From the NCBI RefSeq assembly GCF_010915725.1, contig NZ_JAAIJR010000020.1, forward strand, positions 1-64,000: 64,000 nt of DNA. The letters are read 5' to 3'. The stretch is from Thiorhodococcus mannitoliphagus (GTDB taxonomy: Bacteria > Pseudomonadota > Gammaproteobacteria > Chromatiales > Chromatiaceae). This document shows, piece after piece, positions 11,669-20,300 of the stretch. How positions within the stretch are numbered: position 1 is the stretch's first letter; the number at the start of each line of letters is the position of its first letter. The position numbers and the translations under genes are program-made. The notes under the pieces are model-generated. The model was not told where the DNA came from, searched no databases, and saw only the letters and a list, made by a program, of their open reading frames with translations.

Positions 11669-12376
11669 ATGGCCAACGGCGCTCTCTCAGAAGACATCGC
11701 CCTGCGGATCGGGCTGGCGGCTCGCACGCTCCCGGATACAGATGCAGCGCGCTTGCTCCGCGTGCTCGCGGACGCCGTGGGTCTGCCGCCGACCGCCGAG
11801 AGTCTCGGCCGCCTCAAGGTCAAGGATCTCAAGCAGGCCGCCGAGGGTGAGCTGTCCAGCCTCGATCAAGAGGACCTCAAGGCCGCGCTCGCCATCCTCA
11901 AGGGTGAGGGCATCGAGGGGCTCGAGCCGCCACCCTCCGTCGAGCCCTATGCCGAGGGCGACATGGTCGACTCCATCCGCGTCGCCTGTGCCTCCAACAA
12001 CGGCGAAGACCTCGACGGCCATTTCGGCTCCGCGCGCCGCTTCCTCGTCTATCAGGTCTGCGCGACCGAGCATCGGCTGATCGACGTTCGGGAGATCGAC
12101 GACTCCCAGGCCGACGACGACAAGAACGCTTACCGTGCCGACCTCATCGCCGATTGCCAGGTCCTCTACGTGGCCTCCATTGGCGGTCCGCCCGCCGCCA
12201 AGGTCGTGAAGAAGGATATCCATCCGATCAAGGATCCCAAGGGCGGGAGCGCGCGCGACCGCATCGTCGCGCTGCAGCAGGTCCTGGCCGACAAGATCCC
12301 GCCCTGGCTTGCCAAGGTCATGGGCAAGAGCCCAGAGGAGCGGGTGCGCTTCGAGCGCGAGGAGAGCGAGGCGTGA
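11669..12376 (+). CDS. NafY/NifY-like FeMo-cofactor-associated protein
   Basis: A 235-residue two-domain protein. Residues 1-85 resemble the N-terminal helical domain of NafY, which binds apo-dinitrogenase. Residues about 100-200 (VACASNNGEDLDGHFGSARRFLVYQV) form the cofactor-binding domain shared by NifX, NifY, NafY and NifB tails; the histidine in DGHFG matches the conserved cofactor-contact region. The likely job is to hold FeMo-co or keep apo-NifDK ready for it. The stop codon overlaps the next start (GTGA), so the two are translationally coupled. NifY is an alternative name; the full-length N-domain favours the NafY type. Confidence 0.88.
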   Translation: MANGALSEDIALRIGLAARTLPDTDAARLLRVLADAVGLPPTAESLGRLKVKDLKQAAEGELSSLDQEDLKAALAILKGEGIEGLEPPPSVEPYAEGDMVDSIRVACASNNGEDLDGHFGSARRFLVYQVCATEHRLIDVREIDDSQADDDKNAYRADLIADCQVLYVASIGGPPAAKVVKKDIHPIKDPKGGSARDRIVALQQVLADKIPPWLAKVMGKSPEERVRFEREESEA

Positions 12377-12642
12377 TCGAGGAGACCCGTGTCAAGCAAG
12401 TCGCTGAGATCATTCGCCGCGCCGGCTTGAATGATCAGACCTTGGCGGCCCTGCGCGAGAACCTCGCCGATCTCCACTTCACGCGCTGCCTCGAGGATGA
12501 GATGGGTACGGACGAGCCCTTCCTCGAGGACGCAGGCTTCAACATCTACCTCGTCGATGGGCGTGAGCACTGCATGAAGCTCACGCGTGACCTCGAGTCG
12601 GCGACCGGCCTGCTGCTCGCCCAGGTCGACCAAGACGGCTGA
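12373..12642 (+). CDS. Small nif-linked conserved protein (DUF6129-like)
   Basis: An 89-residue acidic protein beginning with GTG at 12373, overlapping the preceding gene by four bases (GTGA). It starts VIEETRVKQVAEIIRRAGL and contains HFTRCLEDEMGTDEPFLE and FNIYLVDGREHCMKLTR. Small proteins of this kind sit after nifY/nafY in other diazotroph clusters, and I believe they are catalogued as DUF6129, but that family name is from memory. The function is unknown; the coupling suggests it acts with the NafY-like protein. Two cysteines are present, with no metal-binding pattern. Confidence 0.75.
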   Translation: MIEETRVKQVAEIIRRAGLNDQTLAALRENLADLHFTRCLEDEMGTDEPFLEDAGFNIYLVDGREHCMKLTRDLESATGLLLAQVDQDG

Positions 12643-12662
12643 GCGATCAGGTGCAGGCTGCT

Positions 12663-13427
12663 ATGAAGACCACAGAAGACGCTCAGACAAGGCGCGCCTC
12701 GGTCGGTAACTGCAGCGGCTGCCGGCACCGCCGCGACCTGCTCGCCGAGGGGCGCTGTACCCCAGGAGACGTTTGCGTCCGGGCCATGAGCGGCCGGCAG
12801 ATCGAGCGCTTCTTTCGCGTCAACCCGGCATTGGCCGATGACTACGCGGGCGACAGCTTTTGGGAGCGCCGTGCCATCGCCGCGCGCTATCTGTCGCAAA
12901 AGAAGCTCATCCCCTTGATCCAGGACCCCGACGAGGTCGTGCGGCGCGTGCTGGCCTACCGGCTGCCGATCGAGGCCCTAGATGCCCTCATCAGCGATCC
13001 CGATCGCGAGGTGCGTGTCACGGTTGCCGACCGGCTGCCGCCGGATCGGGTCGAGTGCCTGGCCACGGACCCTGACTACCTGGTCCGGCAGTATGTCGCG
13101 CGCCGTCTCGCACCGGGTCGGCTGTTCCGCATGATCCGAGATCCAGACCGCCAGGTGCGGGTGACGGTGGCCGAACGGCTGCCGATCGAGAGTCTTGGAC
13201 TGATGCGCGATGACGCTGAGCCAGAGGTCCGGCTCAAGGTCGCCGAGCGCATTCGCTCCGAGGAAGTTGGCGGCTTGATCGCCGACCCCGACTGGCGCGT
13301 GCGCGCGCGCCTCGCCGAGCGCCTGCCGCTTGAGACGCTGGGGCCGTTGGGCGAGGATACCGACCCGGATGTCCGAGCCATCGTCGAGGATCGCCTCGCG
13401 CACGCCGAACCGCCACCCCAGCCCTAA
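12663..13427 (+). CDS. lrv: LRV iron-sulfur repeat protein
   Basis: A 254-residue leucine-rich-repeat-variant protein. The N-terminal cysteine cluster (CSGC, then C, then C-V about 20 residues on) matches the 4Fe-4S domain of the Azotobacter vinelandii LRV protein, whose gene is also nif-linked. From about residue 60 to the end there are roughly eight 24-residue helical repeats with the pattern L..DPD..VR..VA.RLP. Function is unknown; a redox-sensing or scaffold role is possible. The ATG at 12663 is used; a GTG at 12651 would add four residues. It lies 20 bp after the previous gene. Confidence 0.88.
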   Translation: MKTTEDAQTRRASVGNCSGCRHRRDLLAEGRCTPGDVCVRAMSGRQIERFFRVNPALADDYAGDSFWERRAIAARYLSQKKLIPLIQDPDEVVRRVLAYRLPIEALDALISDPDREVRVTVADRLPPDRVECLATDPDYLVRQYVARRLAPGRLFRMIRDPDRQVRVTVAERLPIESLGLMRDDAEPEVRLKVAERIRSEEVGGLIADPDWRVRARLAERLPLETLGPLGEDTDPDVRAIVEDRLAHAEPPPQP

Positions 13428-13470
13428 ACACAAGCAACCCGCACATCACACGAATCCCGAGTCGACTCCT

Positions 13471-14433
13471 ATGGTGAAGACAGCGAGTACCCAGCAGCCC
13501 GCCTTGGTCGCGGGTCTGGAACTGCGCGTGGCGCAGGCCTGCCAATCGCTTGAGGTGGCCGAGGGCATCGAGCCCGTCATCGCCGCGATCCAGGCCGAGC
13601 TGCCTGATGTCGAGGTCCGTCATGCCATGACGCGCGCTGGCTGGCATCGGCTGGGTGGTGTGGTGGACCTGGACGGAAATCGTATTGCCCACAACATCAC
13701 CGAATGGGCCGAGGCCGAGTCCGGCGGCGACATCGACGAGCTGCTGATCAAGCTCTCCGACGTTCAATACTTCGCGACGCGCCTGAACGGCCGCACGCAC
13801 TACCTGGTCGCTCAGACCGGATCGCAGGCCGCGGACTACATCCAGATCGAGGTCGAGCAGCTGCAGGAGGTCTTGGACCGCACCATCTCGGACCCGGATT
13901 GGTTTCCCGACAGCATTGCCGACTTTGTGGATCCGATCGATTTTCCCCGTCTGGAGCACGAGCCCATCGGTGCTCCGCGCTTGCTGTTCCGACGGCTGGT
14001 GCGGGTGTCCGACCTGATCGCATCGCCTGATGCCGGCCCGAAGCTGCCGCGCTTCTTCGACGACTGGGATCGCAGCTCGGCCGCCGAGTCGGAAGGCTTC
14101 TGCCATCATTGGCTGCTGTCCATTCGCGAGTATCAGGATCGCGACGGCGACGGTCATCTCAGTGCCAAACCCGTCCCGATAACGCCGACCGCGGTGCCGG
14201 AGCTGCCCGATGCCGAGGTGGCGCGCGGCGTCAAGCTCGCGAATCAGATCCACGGCTTCGATCGGGAGATGGGGTATCCCTTCGCCTGGTACTTCCACAT
14301 GCTGACCAACCGCAAGGTGTCCCATCAGCTGGCCGAGGCGGTCCACGCCGAACTCATGGGGGCCTATGACTATTTGCCGGCCCGCGATCTGAAGGTGCTG
14401 CGGGAGTGGTATCAAAGTCCCTACGGACTCTGA
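13471..14433 (+). CDS. Unrecognised nif-linked protein
   Basis: A 320-residue protein with no domain I recognise. It is acidic and soluble, without signal peptide or membrane helices. A segment with the order YQDRDGDGH is aspartate-rich like a calcium loop. The C-terminal third (GVKLANQIHGFDREMGYPFAW...LAEAVHAELMGAYDYL) looks helical. It lies 43 bp after the LRV gene on the same strand, so it is probably the last gene of the nif transcript. The ATG at 13471 has a weak ribosome site. The final CTC-TGA abuts an interspersed repeat that appears to have duplicated those six bases. Confidence 0.7.
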   Translation: MVKTASTQQPALVAGLELRVAQACQSLEVAEGIEPVIAAIQAELPDVEVRHAMTRAGWHRLGGVVDLDGNRIAHNITEWAEAESGGDIDELLIKLSDVQYFATRLNGRTHYLVAQTGSQAADYIQIEVEQLQEVLDRTISDPDWFPDSIADFVDPIDFPRLEHEPIGAPRLLFRRLVRVSDLIASPDAGPKLPRFFDDWDRSSAAESEGFCHHWLLSIREYQDRDGDGHLSAKPVPITPTAVPELPDAEVARGVKLANQIHGFDREMGYPFAWYFHMLTNRKVSHQLAEAVHAELMGAYDYLPARDLKVLREWYQSPYGL

Positions 14434-14646
14434 GAAGCTGTCTGGAAACTCCTAGGGAGGCTTCGCCTCAGACCGACGAGTCATGCCATCGGGATCGCTA
14501 TCGGGATCGGAATCGCTATCGTCGGTTCGATCCCGATCCCGACGGCCTTGCATGGTCGGACGCTTCATCGAAATTTGACTCATCTGCGAGCATTTTGCGC
14601 CCTCAAGGATCCTGGGCGCCTCTACCATGATTTCCAGACAGCCTCT
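14433..14646 (+). repeat. Interspersed CGATCC-hairpin repeat, copy B (long, MITE-like)
   Basis: A 214-bp element with terminal inverted repeats: AGAAGCTGTCTGGAAA at 14433-14448 and TTTCCAGACAGCCTCT at 14631-14646. The hexanucleotide CTCTGA occurs at both edges (14428-14433 and 14643-14648), as a target duplication would. Inside are the conserved AGGCTTCGCCTCAGACCGAC block, a quasi-palindrome of GGGATC and CGCTAT hexamers answered by two CGATCC hexamers, and the conserved tail with CGCTTCATCGAAATTTGAC and GCATTTTGCGCCCTCAAGG. It has no credible coding capacity. Confidence 0.9.
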
Positions 14647-14665
14647 GAAACCCATCCGCTGTCTT

Positions 14666-14753
14666 AGGCGAGGCCCCGTGCGCGGCTGCATGGGCCGACC
14701 TCGCGGCGGTCGCGCGCGCGGCTCACAGCGTCCGCTGTGACCGGCCTCGCCCT
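14666..14753. repeat. GC-rich imperfect palindromic element
   Basis: The segment is framed by AGGCGAGGCC and GGCCTCGCCCT in inverted orientation and contains an inner perfect palindrome CACAGCG-TC-CGCTGTG (14724-14739). It follows copy B almost directly. Its plan (AGGCGA... arms and a CACAG-type centre) recalls the 36511 element, but the sequence match is loose. Confidence 0.45.
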
Positions 14754-15033
14754 TGACCGTCTCCCTTTGACCTCGACGTGATGCTGACGTTGGAGTCGGC
14801 GCTCCGGGCCGTTGCCTGCTCGGCGCGACAGCCTGCTCGGTGCTGAACCTTCTCCTTCAAGGCTTCCCCCGTTGCGCTTCCTAGGCTGATAATCGGTCAT
14901 GTCATGTCAATGCTTGTCTCGATCTGTCGTGGCGGGGTGAGACTCCGTGCCGGGGGGAATGGGCGCCTGGGCACCTCTCTGAGCCTAGGGTCGGTGACAA
15001 GTAGTCAATGCATCATGGACGGCGGCTGTGTAC
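14754..15033. other. Intergenic stretch without visible gene
   Basis: The rest of the 660-bp gap between the nif cluster and the signalling gene holds no reading frame with convincing codon use and no RNA gene I recognise. Short minus-strand frames here are rich in arginine and look like shadow frames of GC-rich DNA. Confidence 0.6.
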
Positions 15034-15051
15034 GATGTGGCGCGCCACATC
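15034..15051. promoter_or_regulatory. Perfect 18-bp palindrome upstream of the signalling gene
   Basis: GATGTGGCGCGCCACATC is a perfect inverted repeat 45 bases upstream of the ATG at 15096. Its length and position are those of a dimeric regulator's operator, or of a short leader hairpin. The regulator is unknown. Confidence 0.45.
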
Positions 15052-15095
15052 GCGAGCCTTGCGGCTAGAGACTCTTAGGAAATCGACTCGTAAAG

Positions 15096-17150
15096 ATGCC
15101 TGATCACCCTTCCACCGGCGAAATTTTGCTCATCTCCGCGGACCCCGCGCTGGCCGCGGATCTAGCGCAGGCGCTGGACGCGCTCGATCTCTCCTTGGTC
15201 CAGCGTCAAGGTCTCTCCGAGGGCATCTCCACCGCCGGAGCGCAGCGTCCAGCACTGCTGCTGCTCGACACGCGCTTGCTCGCAGAACCGGACGAGATCC
15301 TGTCCTTTGCGGGCCAGCTGCCGACGGGGCAAGGTGGGGGTTCGGCCGCGCTGGTGATCTTGGTGGATCAGGAGGATATTCGTTATCGATTGGCGGCCAT
15401 GCGCGCGGGCGCGGAGTCTGTCTTTTTGCTTGGCGATCCGGTCGAGCTGCTCGCCGAGCGGCTGGCCGAGATTCTAGGCGTCCGCCACCAGGGGCCGACT
15501 CGGGTGCTGGTCGTCGATGATCAGCCGGTCGCCGCGCTCTTTGCCTCGCGGGTGCTGCAGGGCGTGGGCATGGTGACCCAGCGGGTGACCAACGCCATGG
15601 ATGTCATGGACGTCCTGGATGACTTCCGGCCGGATCTCGTGGTCATGGACCTGCACATGCCTGGCGCCTCGGGCATCGAGCTGACGGGCATCATCCGCGG
15701 CCGCGACAGCTTTGCCGACGTCCCCATCATTTTCCTTTCGGCGGAGCTGGATCCGGATGTGCAAATGGCGGCACTCAGGATCGGCGGGGATGAGTTCCTC
15801 TCCAAGCCGGTCGCGCCAGACCGCTTGGTGAACGTCGTTCGCGACCAGCTGCAGCGCGCAACGGAGCGCCGGCGTCGCTGGCGCGGGGCAGTGGGCATCG
15901 ATCCGCTCACCCGGCTTGCGACCCGCGAGCGACTGCTCAAGCGGCTGGACTGGCTGCTCGGTCAAGCCTATTCGGCTCAGGCCGGCGTGGGTCGGCATCG
16001 GGTCGATCACGGCCGTATCGGCCACCGCGCCATCGTCTATCTGGACATCATGGGTGTGGACGAGAGCCTTCAGATGGCTGCCGCCGAGGTCTCTGCCCGG
16101 TTGAAGCCCGACGATCTTGCGGCGCGCGTCAGTGACCGCTCCATCGCCATTCTCGTATGCCGCGATTCCAATCAGCGGGTGGCGGAGTTCGCGCAAAGCC
16201 TCCTCTTCGGTGTTGGCAAGCTGCTTGAGGAGAAGACCATTGGGGCTGAGGTCGGGGGTGGTTGGTATCCCTTGACAGGCGCCTGCAAAGACGCCGTAAC
16301 ACTGGTGTCGCGCGCGGCAAAGGCGGCGCGCTGGTCCCTGCGCGGCGGGGCTGCCGAGGTTGGGCGCTACGAGAACGCCAAGTCCGCCGTGGCGCATGAG
16401 GAGCGCCGACTCAGCGTCTTGGATGCGGTTCGCTACGAGCGAATGGAGCTGCTATACGAGCCGATGGTGGCGCTCACAGGCATCGTAGGTGAGCGCTATG
16501 AGATGACGCCCAGACTCATCATCGGCGACGGCGAGGTCCTGCCGCCGGCGGAGTTTGTGTCGACGCTTGCCCGATCGGGTCTCGCGCCGCGATTCGACCG
16601 CTGGCTGCTTTCGGCCGGGCTGGATGTGCTCAAGAAGAAGATGGATGCCAAGGAGTCCGTGCTGCTGTTCATCCATCAATCACTCCTTGGCGTGGCGAAG
16701 GAAGACTGGATCTACTGGGTGCGCGATCAGATCAACGCGCGTGACCTCATCCGCCAGCGTCCCGTCCTGCAATTCGAGATCAGCGAGGCTGACCGCCAGT
16801 TGGAGCTGGCCATCAAGCGCTCACGCCAGCTAGGCCGACTTGGCATCCGCGTCTGTCTCAATGGCCTGGATTTCAGCGAGCGCAGCATGCGCGTGCTGCA
16901 CTCGGTGCCCTCGGCCTATGTACGCATCAGCCGCCGCGTCATCCATGGGCCGGACGCGGACTCCATTGCTTGGCTGATCCAGTCGATCAAGGCCTGTGGC
17001 GCCAGGGTCATTGCAACAGGTGTCGATGGACCCGCAGCCATTGCGCGGCTCTTCAGCGAGGGTGTGGATCTGATTCAGGGACCCTATATTCAGCCGCCTG
17101 GGCTCGTCATGGATTTCGAGTTCGCCGCCGGGAGCGAGGCTGCGGCCTAG
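15096..17150 (+). CDS. Receiver / degenerate GGDEF / degenerate EAL signalling protein (FimX-like plan)
   Basis: A 684-residue cytoplasmic protein. Residues about 1-130 form a receiver-like domain. Residues about 145-262 form a full receiver with the acidic pair in VVDD, the phospho-acceptor Asp in VVMDLHMPG, and the Lys in SKPV. A GGDEF-like domain (about 275-425, DPLTRLATRERLL) lacks the GGDEF signature. The C-terminal EAL-like domain has RYEMTPRL in place of EALLR and NGLDFS in place of DDFG. It therefore probably does not make or cut cyclic di-GMP but may bind it. The plan resembles FimX of type IV pili. A perfect palindrome lies upstream, and hrpA follows. Confidence 0.85.
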   Translation: MPDHPSTGEILLISADPALAADLAQALDALDLSLVQRQGLSEGISTAGAQRPALLLLDTRLLAEPDEILSFAGQLPTGQGGGSAALVILVDQEDIRYRLAAMRAGAESVFLLGDPVELLAERLAEILGVRHQGPTRVLVVDDQPVAALFASRVLQGVGMVTQRVTNAMDVMDVLDDFRPDLVVMDLHMPGASGIELTGIIRGRDSFADVPIIFLSAELDPDVQMAALRIGGDEFLSKPVAPDRLVNVVRDQLQRATERRRRWRGAVGIDPLTRLATRERLLKRLDWLLGQAYSAQAGVGRHRVDHGRIGHRAIVYLDIMGVDESLQMAAAEVSARLKPDDLAARVSDRSIAILVCRDSNQRVAEFAQSLLFGVGKLLEEKTIGAEVGGGWYPLTGACKDAVTLVSRAAKAARWSLRGGAAEVGRYENAKSAVAHEERRLSVLDAVRYERMELLYEPMVALTGIVGERYEMTPRLIIGDGEVLPPAEFVSTLARSGLAPRFDRWLLSAGLDVLKKKMDAKESVLLFIHQSLLGVAKEDWIYWVRDQINARDLIRQRPVLQFEISEADRQLELAIKRSRQLGRLGIRVCLNGLDFSERSMRVLHSVPSAYVRISRRVIHGPDADSIAWLIQSIKACGARVIATGVDGPAAIARLFSEGVDLIQGPYIQPPGLVMDFEFAAGSEAAA

Positions 17151-17337
17151 CCGATCTCGCCGCTACGCCTTGTGTCGCGAGACTGGGCGGCTCTGAGGAT
17201 GTTGACCTCCAGGTCAAACAGCTAGAGGCTTGGAGGCCGACACTCCCGGCATTGGAGCTGCCGGCTTCATCGGCCTGTCATCCTAAGATTCGGCCGCTAC
17301 TCATCTGCCGTTTTCCATCGACCCCTTTGGACCCAGC

Positions 17338-20300
17338 TTGACCGCGACCGATTTCCCCACTGAGCACGACCTCGAGCGTTGTCTGACGCGCGACAGCCAC
17401 GCCTTTCGCGGACGGCTGCGCGGCCTGCGCCGCCGCGCGAAAACTGGCCAGCCCTTCGATCAGGGGCTCGTTAAGCTTTGGCAGGCGGTGCGTGATTCTC
17501 AAGCCTTGGTCGAGCGACGACGTGCTCAAGTGCCCGTCGTCAGCTATCCGCCGGAACTCCCGGTCAGCACGCGTCGCGATGAGGTCGCCGAGCTGATCGC
17601 GCACCACCAGGTGGTGGTGCTCTGCGGTGAGACCGGGTCGGGCAAGTCGACTCAGCTGCCTAAGATCTGCCTGGACCTGGGGCGCGGCATTCTTGGCCGC
17701 ATCGGGCATACGCAGCCGCGCCGCATTGCCGCGCGCAGCCTTGCGAGTCGCGTTGCCCAAGAGCTGGGAACCGAGACGGGTGGCCTGGTGGGCTACAAGG
17801 TGCGCTTTCATGACCGCATCCGCCCCGAGACCTCGATCAAGCTGATGACGGACGGCATGCTGCTTGCCGAGATTCAGCAGGATCCTTTCCTCAACGAGTA
17901 CGACACTCTCATCATCGACGAGGCCCACGAGCGCAGTCTCAACATCGACTTCCTGCTGGGCTATCTCAGGGGCATCCTTCCCAAGCGGCCTGACCTCAAG
18001 GTCATCGTCACCTCCGCGACCATTGACCCCGAGCGCTTCGCCAAGCACTTCGCCGATGCCGAGAGCAATCCAGCTCCGATCATCGAGATCTCCGGTCGTA
18101 CCTATCCGGTCGAGGTCCGCTACCGTCCTCCCGAGGAGGAGAGCGCGGCGGAGCGCGACGATGAGATGCAGCAGGCCATCTCCGATGCAGTGGCCGAGCT
18201 GGCGCGGGTCGGGGCAGGGGATGTGCTCGTCTTTCTCTCCGGTGAGCGCGAGATTCGCGAGACCGCCGAGACCCTGCGCAAGCACCACCCGCCCTCGACC
18301 GAGATCCTGTCCCTGTTTGCGCGCCAGGGCCCGCGCGAGCAGGTCCGCATCTTCCAAGCGCACAGCACGCGCCGGGTGGTGCTCGCCACCAATGTGGCCG
18401 AGACCTCGCTGACCGTGCCCGGTATCCGCTACGTCATCGATCCCGGCTTCGCACGCATCAGTCGCTACAGTCACCGTACCAAGGTCCAGCGGTTGCCGGT
18501 CGAGCGCATCTCTCAGGCGAGCGCCAATCAGCGCAAGGGCCGCTGCGGGCGGGTCGCCGCGGGCGTCTGCATCCGCCTCTACACCGAGGACAACTTCCAA
18601 GCGCGCACGGAGTTCACGGAGCCGGAGATCTCGCGGACCAATCTGGCCGCGGTCATCCTGCAGATGAAGTTGCTCGGCTTCGGGGCCATCGAGCGCTTCC
18701 CCTTCGTGGATCCGCCGGACGCCAAGTTGGTCTCGGACGGCTATCGGACCTTGGAGGAGCTGGCCGCGATCGACGCCAAGGGTGATCTGACGTCCTTGGG
18801 CCGTCAGCTTGCACGCCTACCGGTCGATCCGCGCATCGCGCGCATGCTGCTGGCGGCGGTCGAGCACCAATGCCTGGAGGAGATGCTGATCATCGCAGCG
18901 GCGCTGAGTGTGCAGGACCCGCGTGAGCGCCCGCTCGACAAACAGCAGGCCGCCGACGAGATCCATGCGACCTTCTCTCATGAAGACTCGGATTTCCTGA
19001 CCTTCCTCAACCTCTGGCAATTCCTGGAGAAGGAGCGCAAGGCGCTCTCGCGCAATAAGTTCACCAAGCTGTGTCAGCGGCATTTCCTGTCCTGGAATCG
19101 GGTGCAGGAGTGGCGCGACATCCATGCGCAGCTGCGCGAGCAGATGCTCGAGATGGGGTTTCAGTCATCCGCCGCAAGCGACCAGCCGTTCATCGCCGGG
19201 AGCCCAAAGACCGAGGCCGACCGCTACGAGAAGATCCATCGCGCACTGCTGAGTGGGCTGCTCAGCAACATCGGCTTTCGCGAGGCCGAGCGCGAGCTTC
19301 AGGGTGCGCGCAACAGCCGCTTCTTCATCCATCCGAGTTCCGGGCTCTTCGCCAAGCCGCCCAAGTGGGTGGTGGTCGCCGAACGGGTCGAGACGACGCG
19401 CCAATACGGTCGCACCGCCGCCAAGGTCCAACCGGCCTGGATCGAGCATAGCGCCAAGCACCTCATTCAGCGCAGCTACTCCGAGCCGCATTGGCAAGCC
19501 AAATCGGGCCAGGTCTCGGCCTATGAGAAGGTCACCCTCTATGGTGTGACCCTGGTGCCCAAGCGCCGCGTGAATTACGGGCCGATCAATCCCGCGGAGT
19601 CGCGGGAGATCTTTCTGCGCTTCGGATTGGCGGAGGGAGACTTCGAGACCCGGGCGCCGTTCTGGCGGCACAATCAGGACCTCATCGAGTACGTGCGCCA
19701 CCTCGAGGCCAAGTCGCGTCGGCGCGACATCCTGGTCGACGAGGAGGCGATCTTTGCCTTCTACGCCGAGCGAGTCCCTAGCGGTATCTACTCGAAGCCG
19801 CAATTCGAGCAATGGCTCCGCCAGGCCAGCCGCAAGGATCCGAAGCTGCTGCACATGCAGATGTCCGACCTCATGCAGCACACGGCCGCCGATATCACCC
19901 AGCAGGCCTTTCCGGACAGCCTCCAGGTCGGCGCGACCGCGCTGCCCTTGGAGTATCACTTCGACCCCGGCAGCACAGTCGACGGCGTGACCTTGGTCGT
20001 GCCCTTGCCGCTGATCAATCAGGTCTCGGCCGATCGCCTGGAATGGCTGGTTCCAGGGTTGATCGAGGAGCGTATCGCGGCGCTCTTGCGCGGTCTGCCG
20101 AAGCAGACGCGCAAGTCCTTCGTCCCGATCCCGGATACGGCCGCGAAGCTCGCGGGCCGCCTCGCGCCCTCGGATCGCCCGCTGATTCAGGCATTGGGCG
20201 AGGAGCTGAAGGCCATGACCGGTCTTCAGGTTCCGGAGGATGCCTGGGACCCAAGGGCCGCGCCCGAGCATTTGCGGATGAAGATCCGGCTCGTCGACGA

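Noticed and set aside
12154-12372. Longer N-terminus for the 89-residue nif-linked protein
   Set aside because: The upstream part lies in another frame of the NafY-like gene and reads as arginine-rich shadow sequence. The GTG at 12373 gives a classical GTGA coupling.
14406-14630. Reading frames across the hexamer repeats giving Asp-Pro or Arg-Asp runs
   Set aside because: A six-base unit keeps every frame open, so long low-complexity frames arise on both strands. There is no start context, no conserved protein outside the repeat, and copy D breaks the frame by inversion.
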